The notes: generated by a model not told the origin, from the letters alone. A DNA stretch of 64,000 bases from Oceanobacillus oncorhynchi (GCF_000821065.1 NZ_CDGG01000001.1:1798001-1862000), one strand, 5' to 3'; numbered from the stretch's first letter, positions 1-7,757 are shown. Program-made: numbers and translations.

Positions 1-1
1 G

Positions 2-79
2 GTGGAAGATGTGAAGGACCGCGGCGGCAGCGGTTATGTGATATCCAAGGCGAGAAGTATTTTTGAATATATGCAATAA
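2..79 (+). CDS. C-terminal end of an unidentified protein (partial)
   Basis: An open frame enters from the left edge and ends at a TAA at 77-79, giving 25 residues ending in RSIFEYMQ. A strong hairpin follows 15 bases downstream, as expected for the end of a transcription unit. The fragment is too short to assign to a family. Confidence 0.6.
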   Translation: MEDVKDRGGSGYVISKARSIFEYMQ

Positions 80-94
80 AGAATAAAAATGAGC

Positions 95-140
95 ATTCAC
101 CTGAATCCGGCAAAGAGGATTCAGGTGAATATGTTTTAGA
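95..140. terminator. Rho-independent terminator, probably bidirectional
   Basis: A 14-bp perfect stem (95-108 with 117-130, loop GGCAAAGA) is followed by a T-rich stretch. It lies between the 3' ends of two converging genes (the left-edge gene and the lipoprotein on the minus strand), so it probably serves both. Confidence 0.85.
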
Positions 141-148
141 TAGGTTTT

Positions 149-370
149 TTATTCCCCGCCTTCAAAAATGTCCTCCACCTTGTCCTCATCTGATCCACCT
201 TCGTTATCATTTTTCTCTGTATCTTCTGATTCCGCTCCATCTTCATTGTCATTTTCTTCTTGATTTGGTTCTTGATTATCCGGTTCTTCATTTTCATCGT
301 CCTGACATGCTCCAAGAAGAAGCATCAATGAAACTCCTAAGGCTGCAAGGTAGGATTTTTTCAATCGCAT
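149..370 (-). CDS. Small acidic lipoprotein
   Basis: This 73-residue protein starts with a short basic segment (MRLKKSY), a hydrophobic stretch and a lipobox LLGAC ending at Cys22, so it should be lipidated and anchored on the outer face of the membrane. The remainder is almost entirely Asp, Glu, Asn and Gly, low-complexity and probably disordered. An AGAAGGAG ribosome binding site precedes the ATG. Such Asp/Glu-rich mini-lipoproteins are common in Bacillaceae and have no assigned function; a surface spacer or cation-binding role would be a guess. Confidence 0.7.
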   Translation of the reverse strand: MRLKKSYLAALGVSLMLLLGACQDDENEEPDNQEPNQEENDNEDGAESEDTEKNDNEGGSDEDKVEDIFEGGE

Positions 371-568
371 GATGTATTATCACTCCTTCTAATGTATGCT
401 CTTACCCGATTTTAACAAAGAAAATCAGAAAAATTGCTTTTGTTAATAAATTGTAAAGAGCTTTAGGGACAACATGTCATGTTTCGTTTCAAATATGGAC
501 AAAATGTTCATATAGCTTTATTTATTTCTCTGTCAACTTCTTCATAAAAGTATCCGTATTTGTATAAC

Positions 569-1738
569 TCAAGGACGCTTATCCCAAGGCTCTAATGTTC
601 CAATAATTTTTATTTCCTGATTGTGAACAACAGCATCAATCACTCCATCGCTGATTTCCTGATGTGTTAGCCATCTGGAGTCTTCTTTCTCTAAAATAAA
701 TCCAAGCTGAATTTGTCTGTACTGGCAGCCCGGATATTTCTTTACAGCAGCATCTTTTATTTGATTTAAACTGGAGCTGCTCCCTAAGATGTGATAGAGT
801 TTCCAAGCTGGATTTTCCTGTGCAACTTCATGACAGATAATATCTAACGCATGGTGCGCATCCGAATGAATCCATGCAATAACCAAATCGATTGGACCGT
901 TCTGAAGGATGGCTGCTTTAATCCTTTCTTTCAGCCCCGCACTATCTTTGTAGTTAACAAATAACGGGGTAATAGAGGAAGCCGCCTCCGTCTTGTTAAG
1001 TACTCTCTCCATTTTAGTCTGATTGCGTGCGATAATGGAAACTTTATCTGAATGATCAGCAAGCCATAAAGAAGCAGCGGATAACATTCCTGTTCCGCCG
1101 ATAACCAAGGTGTGGGCAGGGAGGTCTTTCATTTTATTATGGATGATTTCCAGCCACGGATGCTTCCCGTTAAATTGCTGACGTAATGAATAATAAAGCC
1201 ACTTTATTTCATTCTTTTTCAGAACGGGAAGCAGCCGTTCTAAATCTTTATGATCCTTCTCTCTGATAACAGAGCTGCCGCCCTTATATAACAATTGTAT
1301 CTCCGGCTTTATATAGGGTATACCATCGTCTGTGAGTGCTCCAATCCTGCTGATAGACCGTTTGATTTGGTTATCTCTTTTGTAAATCCATTCGTCATTC
1401 TCTGAATCTATTAGCATGATTTCGAATAACCAGCTTGTTCCCTGCTTCTTTCTGACCCAAAGACTGCCTGATGCTACGCTTAGGCTTTCAGAATCTTCCA
1501 GCTGTGTCAACATACCGTTATCAGCAATAAATAATTCATAGCTTTCTCCTAAATACTTTTTTAGTGCATCTAAATCTTCGCTTCTAATCAAAATATCCAT
1601 ATCGCCATGCTCTCTTGTCTGCTGTCCATAATGCAAATCAAGCGCCCAGCCTCCAGCAATCCACCATGACACAGAGACATCTTTCATCAGGTGATTTATT
1701 TCTTCCACTGTCAAAGCTTCCCAAGGATAATGCTGCAA
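569..1738 (-). CDS. Fusion of an aminoglycoside-type nucleotidyltransferase domain and a Rossmann SDR-like domain
   Basis: The N-terminal half carries the IAGGWALDLHYG...HGDMDILI signature of ANT(2'')/LinB-like nucleotidyltransferases, where GG binds nucleotide phosphate and the D-x-D pair binds metal. The C-terminal half begins with LVIGGTGMLSAAS, a glycine-rich NAD(P)-binding turn of short-chain dehydrogenases, followed by IIARN and a Rossmann-like run; no YxxxK catalytic pair is obvious. Both domains are common separately in Bacillaceae, so the fusion is unusual. The start is uncertain: TTG at 1738 has the best ribosome binding site (AGAGGGGAG, 6-base spacing), while ATG at 1756 and TTG at 1813 are in frame without one. 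Substrates are unknown; antibiotic modification is only one option. Confidence 0.75.
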   Translation of the reverse strand: MQHYPWEALTVEEINHLMKDVSVSWWIAGGWALDLHYGQQTREHGDMDILIRSEDLDALKKYLGESYELFIADNGMLTQLEDSESLSVASGSLWVRKKQGTSWLFEIMLIDSENDEWIYKRDNQIKRSISRIGALTDDGIPYIKPEIQLLYKGGSSVIREKDHKDLERLLPVLKKNEIKWLYYSLRQQFNGKHPWLEIIHNKMKDLPAHTLVIGGTGMLSAASLWLADHSDKVSIIARNQTKMERVLNKTEAASSITPLFVNYKDSAGLKERIKAAILQNGPIDLVIAWIHSDAHHALDIICHEVAQENPAWKLYHILGSSSSLNQIKDAAVKKYPGCQYRQIQLGFILEKEDSRWLTHQEISDGVIDAVVHNQEIKIIGTLEPWDKRP

Positions 1739-1900
1739 AAAATCTCCCCTCTCCATATATTTTCTAGTAGGGCCTTTTATGTTTATTGTAAAAGCGTTTG
1801 CGCGAATCAGCAATGAAACCTATTCATTTTTCCTGCTAAATAAATTGTTATTTTCTGAAATTAATATTTGTGTTACATTAAAGTGGGGGAGTGGTAAAAA

Positions 1901-2161
1901 ATGGACTTCGAAACGGAAGAAGTATCCACAAAAGAAGCATTTCAAAAGGAAAAAAAGAAATTGCTTCCATCAAGTATACGATTTTTTTGTGTGTTCTTAT
2001 TTGCTTCCTTGTTGATGATGGTTATACGAAGTAATTATGCTAATGTAATTGATTATATTGTGCCACCGTTGATTGGCTTTTTTATATATTATTTTGTACA
2101 GTACGCTGAGGTAAGGAGAGCTTGCGGTAAAACACGAAATAATTTTAGAAAAAGAAAATAA
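1901..2161 (+). CDS. Small two-helix membrane protein, unknown
   Basis: This 86-residue protein has a charged N-terminus (about residues 1-26, Lys/Glu rich), two hydrophobic segments (about 28-45 and 52-70) and a very basic tail ending in FRKRK, which suggests both ends are cytoplasmic. GGGGGAG lies about 10 bases before the ATG. It stands alone, with no strong terminator before the next promoter. I do not recognise a family. Confidence 0.6.
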   Translation: MDFETEEVSTKEAFQKEKKKLLPSSIRFFCVFLFASLLMMVIRSNYANVIDYIVPPLIGFFIYYFVQYAEVRRACGKTRNNFRKRK

Positions 2162-2191
2162 AGAAAGTTCAGAATGTATTTTATAAAAACG

Positions 2192-2245
2192 TTGACTTTG
2201 TATGCGCTTTCGTGTTATTTTAATTTTACGTAAACGTTTACTAAG
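2192..2245 (+). promoter_or_regulatory. Promoter and LacI-family operator of the NRAMP-like transporter gene
   Basis: TTGACT (2192-2197) and TATTTT (2216-2221) have an 18-base spacer. Immediately downstream lies TTACGTAAACGTTTAC (2226-2241), which matches 16 bases of the perfect 20-bp palindrome before the aldolase gene. The central AAACGTTT is typical of LacI/CcpA-family sites. The regulator is probably the LacI-family protein at 4744-5748. Binding just past the -10 would block transcription. Confidence 0.75.
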
Positions 2246-2268
2246 GAAAATGGAACTGGAGGTAGATT

Positions 2269-3546
2269 ATGAGCCAGGAAAATCTAATTGAACAAGAACC
2301 TGTTCATGAATCCAATATTAGGCGCCTTCCTTTTAAAGATTTAATGAAGAGAATTGGCCCGGGTATAATATTGGCTGGGATTGTTATTGGACCTGGAGCG
2401 ATTACAACAGCTTCTATGGTAGGGGCGATGTATGGATACTCGTTACTTTGGATTATGATACCAATTGCTTTTATGGGTATATCTTTCTTATTAACAACAT
2501 ATAGAGTAGCTCTTTTGACTGGCATGCCAGCGTTACATGCGATTAGACATTATTTTGGCCCTTTAGCTGCTCAGATTGTTGGAATAACAACTTTTTTATC
2601 TTGTGTATTTTTTACTATAGGAAATATTTCTGGTACAGGTGCAGGTATGAATCTGCTATTCGGGATAGACTGGAAAATAGGTGCGTTAATTATGTTGGCC
2701 TTCCTAGTGTACTGTTATTTTTCTAAAGGTGTATATTCGAAAGTGGAAAAGATATCAATGTTGTGTGTTATTGGGTTAATATTGGCTTTTTACGCCACAA
2801 TATTTCAAACTGGAGGACCAAATTTAGGTGAATTAGCGTACGGAATAAGCCATTGGACTTTTCCGGTTGGAAGTTTAGCTTTAGTGTTAGGTTTTATTAG
2901 TACAAATGCTTCTATTACAACTGCGTTATATGGTACTTATTTAAGCAAAGAGAAAAAGTGGAAAAAAGCTGATTTATTTAATGGCGGTATGCTGGCTGAT
3001 TCGATAGCGCATATAGCGGGAGTGATATTAGTGAGCGGCGCAATAGTTCTAGTGGGCGCTATTGTGTTATTTCCTAATCAAGTAATAATAAGCTCTCCTA
3101 CGCAGCTAGCGGATATGCTAGTTCCTTTTATGGGAAGAGCTGCAAGTATAGTTATGGGACTTGCCCTAGTTGCTTGTGCGTTTTCATCACTTCTAGGAAA
3201 CACACACAGATCAATTGTATTATTAAATGCAGGTTTTAATAAACCGACTGGCTTAGAAGAAAAAAGTGTCCGTTGGGGGTCTCTTGTTGTCTTGGTTATT
3301 TCTGCAGTTGTTAGTTTCAGTTATGGAGGGTCACCAATACAATTGATATATGTGGCAAATATAGCTACGGCTGTTGCTGCGCCGTTTGGAGGCCTTTTTA
3401 TGTGTTTGCTTTTATATAACAAAGAAGTAAATAAAGGCTTGAAAAAACCAAAATTATTGCAAGTATGTATGACCATAAGTTATTTATTTTCTTTAATATT
3501 AATTACTTTTGTAATTATAGATGTAATTTCTAAAATATTCAGTTAA
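2269..3546 (+). CDS. NRAMP-fold transporter lacking the metal-site residues
   Basis: This 425-residue protein with about 11 predicted helices aligns by eye to the NRAMP/SLC11 family from IGPGIILAG (about residue 29) onward, including the GYSLLW and ALLTG blocks. True Mn/Fe transporters have DPGN in helix 1 and MPH in helix 6. Here helix 1 reads GPGA (residues 41-44) and the helix 6 region reads GFISTNAS (about 208-215), so the Asp, Asn and Met ligands all appear missing. A divalent-metal substrate is therefore unlikely. It shares an operator type with a DapA-family enzyme, so uptake of a small organic compound that the enzyme degrades is the best inference. GGAGGT lies 5 bases before the ATG. 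Confidence 0.8.
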   Translation: MSQENLIEQEPVHESNIRRLPFKDLMKRIGPGIILAGIVIGPGAITTASMVGAMYGYSLLWIMIPIAFMGISFLLTTYRVALLTGMPALHAIRHYFGPLAAQIVGITTFLSCVFFTIGNISGTGAGMNLLFGIDWKIGALIMLAFLVYCYFSKGVYSKVEKISMLCVIGLILAFYATIFQTGGPNLGELAYGISHWTFPVGSLALVLGFISTNASITTALYGTYLSKEKKWKKADLFNGGMLADSIAHIAGVILVSGAIVLVGAIVLFPNQVIISSPTQLADMLVPFMGRAASIVMGLALVACAFSSLLGNTHRSIVLLNAGFNKPTGLEEKSVRWGSLVVLVISAVVSFSYGGSPIQLIYVANIATAVAAPFGGLFMCLLLYNKEVNKGLKKPKLLQVCMTISYLFSLILITFVIIDVISKIFS

Positions 3547-3582
3547 TAAACGGAAGGATTTATATAAGGTCATTATTTATTA

Positions 3583-3633
3583 TTGACAATATAATGAAAC
3601 CGTTTTACCATTGTTACGTAAACGTTTACGTAA
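3583..3633 (+). promoter_or_regulatory. Promoter and perfect LacI-family operator of the DapA-like gene
   Basis: TTGACA (3583-3588), a 17-base spacer and TACCAT (3606-3611) are followed at once by TTACGTAAACGTTTACGTAA (3614-3633), a perfect 20-bp palindrome. The same core lies before the transporter gene. It gives the aldolase its own controlled promoter inside the cassette. The local LacI-family regulator is the expected ligand-responsive repressor. Confidence 0.8.
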
Positions 3634-3652
3634 AAAATAGGAGGAGATTATA

Positions 3653-4591
3653 ATGAAAAATAAAGAAAAATGGAGTGGAGTATTTCCTGCAGTATTAATT
3701 CCTTTTAAGGATGATTATTCAATTGACGAACCAGAATTTCGTAAATTAGTTAGATGGGTGGCAAGTCATGAAGGTGTAAATGGAATAGTGGTTAATGGGC
3801 ATACGGGAGAAATCATGACTTTATTACCGGAAGAGCGTGCAGAAGCAGTAAGGATAGCAGCAGATGAATTACAAGGGCGTATTCCAGTAATCTCTGGTGT
3901 TTCTGCAGAAGGGTCAATTGAAGCCATTCAACATAGTCAGGCAGTTGAGCAAGCTGGTGGGGAAGGAATTTTATTAATGCCTCCACATTCATGGTTACGC
4001 TTTGGAATGCAGCCGGATTCACCTGTTGAATTTTTTAAAGATGTAGCTGAATCGGTCAATATTGGAATTGTAGTCCATCAATATCCTACATGGACTAAAC
4101 CATCATATACGACGAGTCAATTATTGGAAATGGCGAAAATACCTAATGTGGTCTCCTTTAAAATCGGTCAACGTGATATGGCACAATATGAAGTAGACGT
4201 AAGAGCGCTTAAGGAGCATGCGCCAGATGTTTCGCTGTTAACATGCCACGATGAATATTTGTTACCGACACTTGTACAAGGTATTGACGGTGCATTAGTA
4301 GGATTTGGTTGCTTTGTTCCAGATTTGATTGCAGAACTGGTCAAACAAGTTAAGAATCAAAATTTAGCAGAAGCTAATAAAGTATATGATCGTATTTACG
4401 AATTAAAACAGGCAATCTATAAGATGGATGAACCTTCATCTACCTCACATTTAAGAATGAAAGAAGCAATGTATCAACGTGGTTTAATCAGCAGTTCTCT
4501 AGCTCGTCGTCCAGTATTACCATTAACTGAGGAAGAAAAACAAGAAATATCTGATGGACTTAAAAAAGTAGGGCTATCTGTAGAAGTATAA
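3653..4591 (+). CDS. DapA-family (class I) aldolase/lyase
   Basis: This 312-residue TIM-barrel protein has the family landmarks: GHTGE near residues 49-53 (GTTGE in DapA), Tyr144 in HQYPTW, and Lys170 in VVSFKIG as the Schiff-base lysine. DapA-family members condense or cleave pyruvate or related 2-oxo acids with aldehydes (dihydrodipicolinate synthase, N-acetylneuraminate lyase, KDG aldolase and others). No lysine biosynthesis genes are near, and the pairing with a transporter and a LacI regulator argues for catabolism of an imported substrate. GGAGGAG precedes the ATG by 7 bases. The exact substrate cannot be read from sequence alone. Confidence 0.85.
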   Translation: MKNKEKWSGVFPAVLIPFKDDYSIDEPEFRKLVRWVASHEGVNGIVVNGHTGEIMTLLPEERAEAVRIAADELQGRIPVISGVSAEGSIEAIQHSQAVEQAGGEGILLMPPHSWLRFGMQPDSPVEFFKDVAESVNIGIVVHQYPTWTKPSYTTSQLLEMAKIPNVVSFKIGQRDMAQYEVDVRALKEHAPDVSLLTCHDEYLLPTLVQGIDGALVGFGCFVPDLIAELVKQVKNQNLAEANKVYDRIYELKQAIYKMDEPSSTSHLRMKEAMYQRGLISSSLARRPVLPLTEEEKQEISDGLKKVGLSVEV

Positions 4592-4623
4592 GTATTATTA
4601 ATTAAAAATGTTTTATGATAAAT

Positions 4624-4666
4624 AAAAAGCTAGTATGTTCCTGGAAAAAGAACATATTAGCTTTTA
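4624..4666 (+). terminator. Rho-independent terminator after the DapA-like gene
   Basis: AAAAGCTAGTATGTTC (4625-4640) pairs with 4650-4665 with a single G-T wobble, loop CTGGAAAAA, and the right arm ends in CTTTT. It separates the aldolase from the regulator gene. Confidence 0.8.
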
Positions 4667-4743
4667 CATATATCCCTATTCTATGAATTGGTGTAAGAAT
4701 GTTTTATAATAAAAACAACAATCATTAAATGGGGGATAAGATA

Positions 4744-5748
4744 GTGACTGTCAGTATGAAAGATGTTGCATTAAAGGCAGGAGTTTCAATTGCCTCGGTT
4801 TCACGAGTCATAAGTGGAAAACCAGGTGTAGGCAAAGAAACTGAAAAAAAAATACGCGAAGTCATGGATGAACTAGATTACCGTCCTAATATGGGTGCTC
4901 GTGGGTTAGTTATGAAATCGACCGGAAATATTGCTATAGTAATACCCAGAGGTACATTTACTTTAAATAACCCTTTTTTTTCTACTGTACTAGAAGGTAT
5001 TGCGAAAGGTTTAGATAAAACAGATTACAATATGGTGATGTCTTTTACTTCCCTGCAGCAAAAAAGGTTGCTGGAAACTCAATCAGTTGATGGAGTAATA
5101 TTATTTGCTCCGAGATACAAAGAGTTGAAATTAGAATGGTTAGAAAGTATCGGATTGCCGATTGTAGTAATCGGTAGTTATTTAGAAGATTCGCCATTCC
5201 CTTGTGTACGGCCAAATGACGAGATGGGGACCAAAAAAGCGGTAGAAGAACTCTACAAATTAGGACACAGAAATATTGGTTTTATAAATGGGCCTATGGA
5301 CTCTATGCATAGTGTGAAATGCTTGAGAGGGTATAAAAATACAATAGAGTCATTAAATATGGAATACACTAAAAATAATGTGTTTGAAGTGGGTGAATTT
5401 GAAATACAAGCAAGAAATCAGGATTTAGAAAAATTTTTAATTGAAAATTCAAGAATAACTGGATTTGTTTGTTCATCTGATTATTTAGCAATTGGTTTAA
5501 TCAAAGCTGCCGGAAAAGTTGGTTTAAAGATACCTGAAGATTTATCTGTTGTTGGATTAGATGATGTGCCATTATCAAGCCATATTACTCCTGCGCTATC
5601 GACCGTGCATGTTGATTTGATTGGAATAGGAAAAAGAGCTTCAGCAATTTTAATTAATTTGTTAAAGGGTAAACAAATTCGCAAAAAAGAGATAGTTTTT
5701 GAAATGGATTTTATTTCAAGAGACACAACTGGAATTGTGAAGGATTAG
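4744..5748 (+). CDS. LacI-family transcriptional repressor of the cassette
   Basis: The N-terminus (MKDVALKAGVSIASVSRVISGK) is the classic LacI helix-turn-helix and hinge, followed by a periplasmic-binding-protein-like effector domain (NIAIVIP..., GVILFAP, VSVVGLDDVPLSSHITPALSTV). GTG at 4744 is preferred to ATG at 4729 because GGGGGATAAG sits directly over that ATG and 8 bases before the GTG; this gives 334 residues. The two TTACGTAAACGTTTAC operators before the upstream genes are its likely targets. I see no copy before its own gene. The effector is probably the transported compound or a breakdown product. Confidence 0.85.
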   Translation: MTVSMKDVALKAGVSIASVSRVISGKPGVGKETEKKIREVMDELDYRPNMGARGLVMKSTGNIAIVIPRGTFTLNNPFFSTVLEGIAKGLDKTDYNMVMSFTSLQQKRLLETQSVDGVILFAPRYKELKLEWLESIGLPIVVIGSYLEDSPFPCVRPNDEMGTKKAVEELYKLGHRNIGFINGPMDSMHSVKCLRGYKNTIESLNMEYTKNNVFEVGEFEIQARNQDLEKFLIENSRITGFVCSSDYLAIGLIKAAGKVGLKIPEDLSVVGLDDVPLSSHITPALSTVHVDLIGIGKRASAILINLLKGKQIRKKEIVFEMDFISRDTTGIVKD

Positions 5749-5797
5749 TTTGAATATAATAATTAATTAAGAACGAACAGAATTTTCCCGGTGCTAT

Positions 5798-5832
5798 TGT
5801 CATTTTACAAAAAACCTTTTTGTAAAATGACA
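5798..5832. repeat. Perfect 16-bp inverted repeat (hairpin)
   Basis: TGTCATTTTACAAAAA (5798-5813) and 5817-5832 are perfect reverse complements with a 3-base loop ACC. It follows the LacI-family gene and precedes the GNAT gene. There is no T-run after the stem on either strand, so it could be a weak terminator or a regulator site. Confidence 0.7.
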
Positions 5833-5863
5833 TGCTTAGCTCTATAAAAGAAGGTGTATGAAG

Positions 5864-6733
5864 ATGACCGTTATAATAGAACGAGCAAATAATCTTGAAT
5901 TAATAGCTGGTTTTCTTGCGGATATGAATCATCAAAAGACCAATCATATTGGTTTTTGCGGAACAGATAAAGCGGATATTTTACAAGCGCTTAAAGAGGA
6001 CTTCGTGAATGAGAAGGGAGAAGTTTCCTTTCTAATAGCTAAACGCAATACTGGAGAAATTGTGGCTGCTTGCGGATTGGATATAGAGAATAACGAAGCA
6101 GAAGTCTGGGGTCCGTTTAATAAGACGGAAGGAATGGAATGGGACGTTCAGCTTTGGCAGCGGTTAATCGATCGATATCCATCTGTTCAGTATTTTTCCT
6201 TCTTTATTAACGAAGAAAATAGAAAGCAGCAGGCATTTATGAAACAGATTGGAGCAAAACAAGGAAGGAAACACTTAAATTTAGTTATTTATCGGAACCG
6301 TTTTGAAAACGCTGATGAACGAAAATGCCGTTTCTTTACTGAGCCTGATTTTCCAGCATTCCGGCAGCTGCATGACAGCATTTTTCCAAATACATATTAT
6401 GACGCAGAAACCATCCGGAACAGGTTAAACAAGAATAATGTACTAAAGGTTTTGAAGGATGATCATGGAGATTTCGTTGGTTATGCTTATTTTGAAATAA
6501 ACAAAGAGCTTTCAGAGGCTTCATTAGAATATATTGCCGTAGCAGGCAGGTATCAAAATAAAGGATTTGGAAGGCTTTTATTAAAGGAAGTGTTAACAGC
6601 TATATTTGCTTTTCCTAAAATAGATGAGGTACATCTCACTGTGGATGCCGACAACGATCATGCGAATCATGTTTACGAAAAAATAGGATTTGAAAAGGGA
6701 GATACATTGATTCATTATAAAATTCAGTACTAG
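5864..6733 (+). CDS. Tandem GNAT-fold N-acetyltransferase
   Basis: The C-terminal half has a clear acetyl-CoA loop (RYQNKGFGRLLL) with preceding strand YIAVAG, then VHLTVDADNDHANHVYEKIGFEKG, the usual GNAT ending. The N-terminal half (about residues 1-140) looks like a degenerate second GNAT domain with no clear Q/R-x-x-G-x-G/A loop. AAGGTG fits the ATG at 5864 (7-base spacing) better than the ATG at 5858, giving 289 residues. The acceptor substrate is unknown. Confidence 0.75.
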   Translation: MTVIIERANNLELIAGFLADMNHQKTNHIGFCGTDKADILQALKEDFVNEKGEVSFLIAKRNTGEIVAACGLDIENNEAEVWGPFNKTEGMEWDVQLWQRLIDRYPSVQYFSFFINEENRKQQAFMKQIGAKQGRKHLNLVIYRNRFENADERKCRFFTEPDFPAFRQLHDSIFPNTYYDAETIRNRLNKNNVLKVLKDDHGDFVGYAYFEINKELSEASLEYIAVAGRYQNKGFGRLLLKEVLTAIFAFPKIDEVHLTVDADNDHANHVYEKIGFEKGDTLIHYKIQY

Positions 6734-6756
6734 CGGATATACAGTGAGTAAGGAGT

Positions 6757-6795
6757 AAAAGCAGTCTTTTCCAGGAAAGGCTGTTTTTATTTATT
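6757..6795 (+). terminator. Rho-independent terminator after the GNAT gene
   Basis: AAAAGCAGTCTTTTCC and GGAAAGGCTGTTTTT form a stem with one bulge and one wobble, followed by a T-rich stretch. Confidence 0.75.
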
Positions 6796-7008
6796 TAAGA
6801 GACTGTTCAAAAAGGTAGGAATGACCTTCCGTTAATTCCGTTAATTCCTGCTTCGTTAAATAAGTTTAGAGGATATCACTATACAGGCCATTAGTAAAAA
6901 TCACGGCTTTTTCATTTTAATAATCAAATTGAGATAGGGGGGGTCTTGTAGCGGGCTGCCTTAGCCGTCTTGTAAATAATAGGATGAAATACAAGATCAT
7001 CCCCCGAA
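6796..7008. other. Intergenic stretch with no gene; G7 run and distant inverted repeat
   Basis: No supported gene is seen. There is a short tandem repeat of GTTAATTCC near 6830-6847, a run of seven G (6937-6943), and TCTTGTA (6944-6950), which reappears inverted as TACAAGA (6990-6996) followed by CCCCC. The inverted pair lies just 3' of nsrR and may be an irregular terminator for it or the remains of a mobile element. Confidence 0.35.
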
Positions 7009-7449
7009 TTAATCTTTCATCCCCATCAATTCCTTCAGTTCCTCTTCATTCTGTATTAAATCCTCTAATGTATATTCTTCCAGCACTTTAAAAAATTGAA
7101 ATAACGCTTTATTCAGGACATGCTTTAAGGAGCACCCCGGTGAAATCACGCAATGATTGGTTTCTTTATCAAAGCATTCGAGTAAATTAAAATCACTTTC
7201 CAGAGAGCGGATCAATAATCCAATATTGATATCAGAAGCAGGCTTGGCAAGCTGGAATCCGCCGTTTCTTCCTCTGACAGATGTCAGTAATCCTCTTTTC
7301 GTTAAATCATGGACAACCTTTCTCAGGTGTTCTGGTGAGATGGCATACACATCGGATACTTCTTTGATTGTTGAAAGCTCGTCCTCCGGCTTTAATCCAA
7401 CAAAAATCAAGACGCGCAAGGAGAAGTCTGTATATTTTTTTAAGTTCAT
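7009..7449 (-). CDS. nsrR: NsrR, nitric-oxide-sensing Rrf2-family repressor
   Basis: This 146-residue protein is a close match to Bacillus NsrR: an N-terminal winged helix (MNLKKYTDFSLRVLIF, AISPEHLRKVVHDL, RGRNGGFQLA) and three cysteines at 92, 100 and 106 in ECFD...CVISPGCSLKHVLN, the same positions as in B. subtilis NsrR, which bind a [4Fe-4S] cluster. NO destroys the cluster and relieves repression. Start at 7449 is chosen because GGAGAGATATC precedes it directly; a longer reading to 7491 lacks a site. It is divergent from hmp and shares the operator at 7539-7565. Confidence 0.93.
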   Translation of the reverse strand: MNLKKYTDFSLRVLIFVGLKPEDELSTIKEVSDVYAISPEHLRKVVHDLTKRGLLTSVRGRNGGFQLAKPASDINIGLLIRSLESDFNLLECFDKETNHCVISPGCSLKHVLNKALFQFFKVLEEYTLEDLIQNEEELKELMGMKD

Positions 7450-7509
7450 GATATCTCTCCAATTGTTAATTGTTTCACATAATTGTAACATAAATTTGCT
7501 TTTGACACA

Positions 7510-7565
7510 TTGAATTCACATTTTAACCGTATTAAAATAAAAGATGTATTCAAAATACATCTTTT
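7510..7565 (+). promoter_or_regulatory. hmp promoter with perfect NsrR operator
   Basis: AAAAGATGTATT (7539-7550), centre CAA, and AATACATCTTTT (7554-7565) form a perfect 12-bp-arm palindrome that matches the B. subtilis NsrR consensus ATGTATTTTAAATACAT. A promoter TTGAAT (7510-7515), 17-base spacer, TAAAAT (7533-7538) fits just upstream, placing the operator at the transcription start. It would control hmp and possibly nsrR. Confidence 0.9.
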
Positions 7566-7636
7566 AAATGATCAAGATAAAATGTACCTTGGTGCAATCG
7601 TCTGTAACCTCTCTGTTTCAAGGATTAAGGTGATTT

Positions 7637-7699
7637 ATGAAGAGAAAACGGGAAGCAGCGGACGTGAATACCCCGATTGATTTAGCTAAAACTCTGTAA
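7637..7699 (+). CDS. Possible 20-codon leader peptide upstream of hmp
   Basis: An ATG with AAGGTG five bases upstream opens a 20-residue frame ([10 protein letters not shown]...) that ends 58 bases before the hmp start, within the likely hmp 5' leader. A short hairpin (GAGGG...CCCTC, about 7701-7716) follows its stop. No family is recognised and a chance ORF cannot be excluded. Confidence 0.25.
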   Translation: MKRKREAADVNTPIDLAKTL

Positions 7700-7757
7700 G
7701 AGGGAAGCAGCCCTCCATGGAGTGAATTTTCACTATTTAACAAAGGAGTGTTTTATA

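Noticed and set aside
1779-2015. 78-codon plus-strand frame
   Set aside because: It overlaps the start of the fusion gene and the 86-residue membrane protein in another frame, has no ribosome site and a low-complexity sequence.
2226-3633. Calling the two TTACGTAAACGTTTAC sites CcpA cre sites
   Set aside because: They have a CG core like cre, but the two share longer flanking symmetry with each other and a LacI-family gene is encoded in the same cassette, so the local regulator is the simpler reading.
6796-6900. Possible insertion-sequence end near GACTGTTCAAAAAGG
   Set aside because: No transposase remnant, target-site duplication or second end was found, so it is not called as a mobile element.
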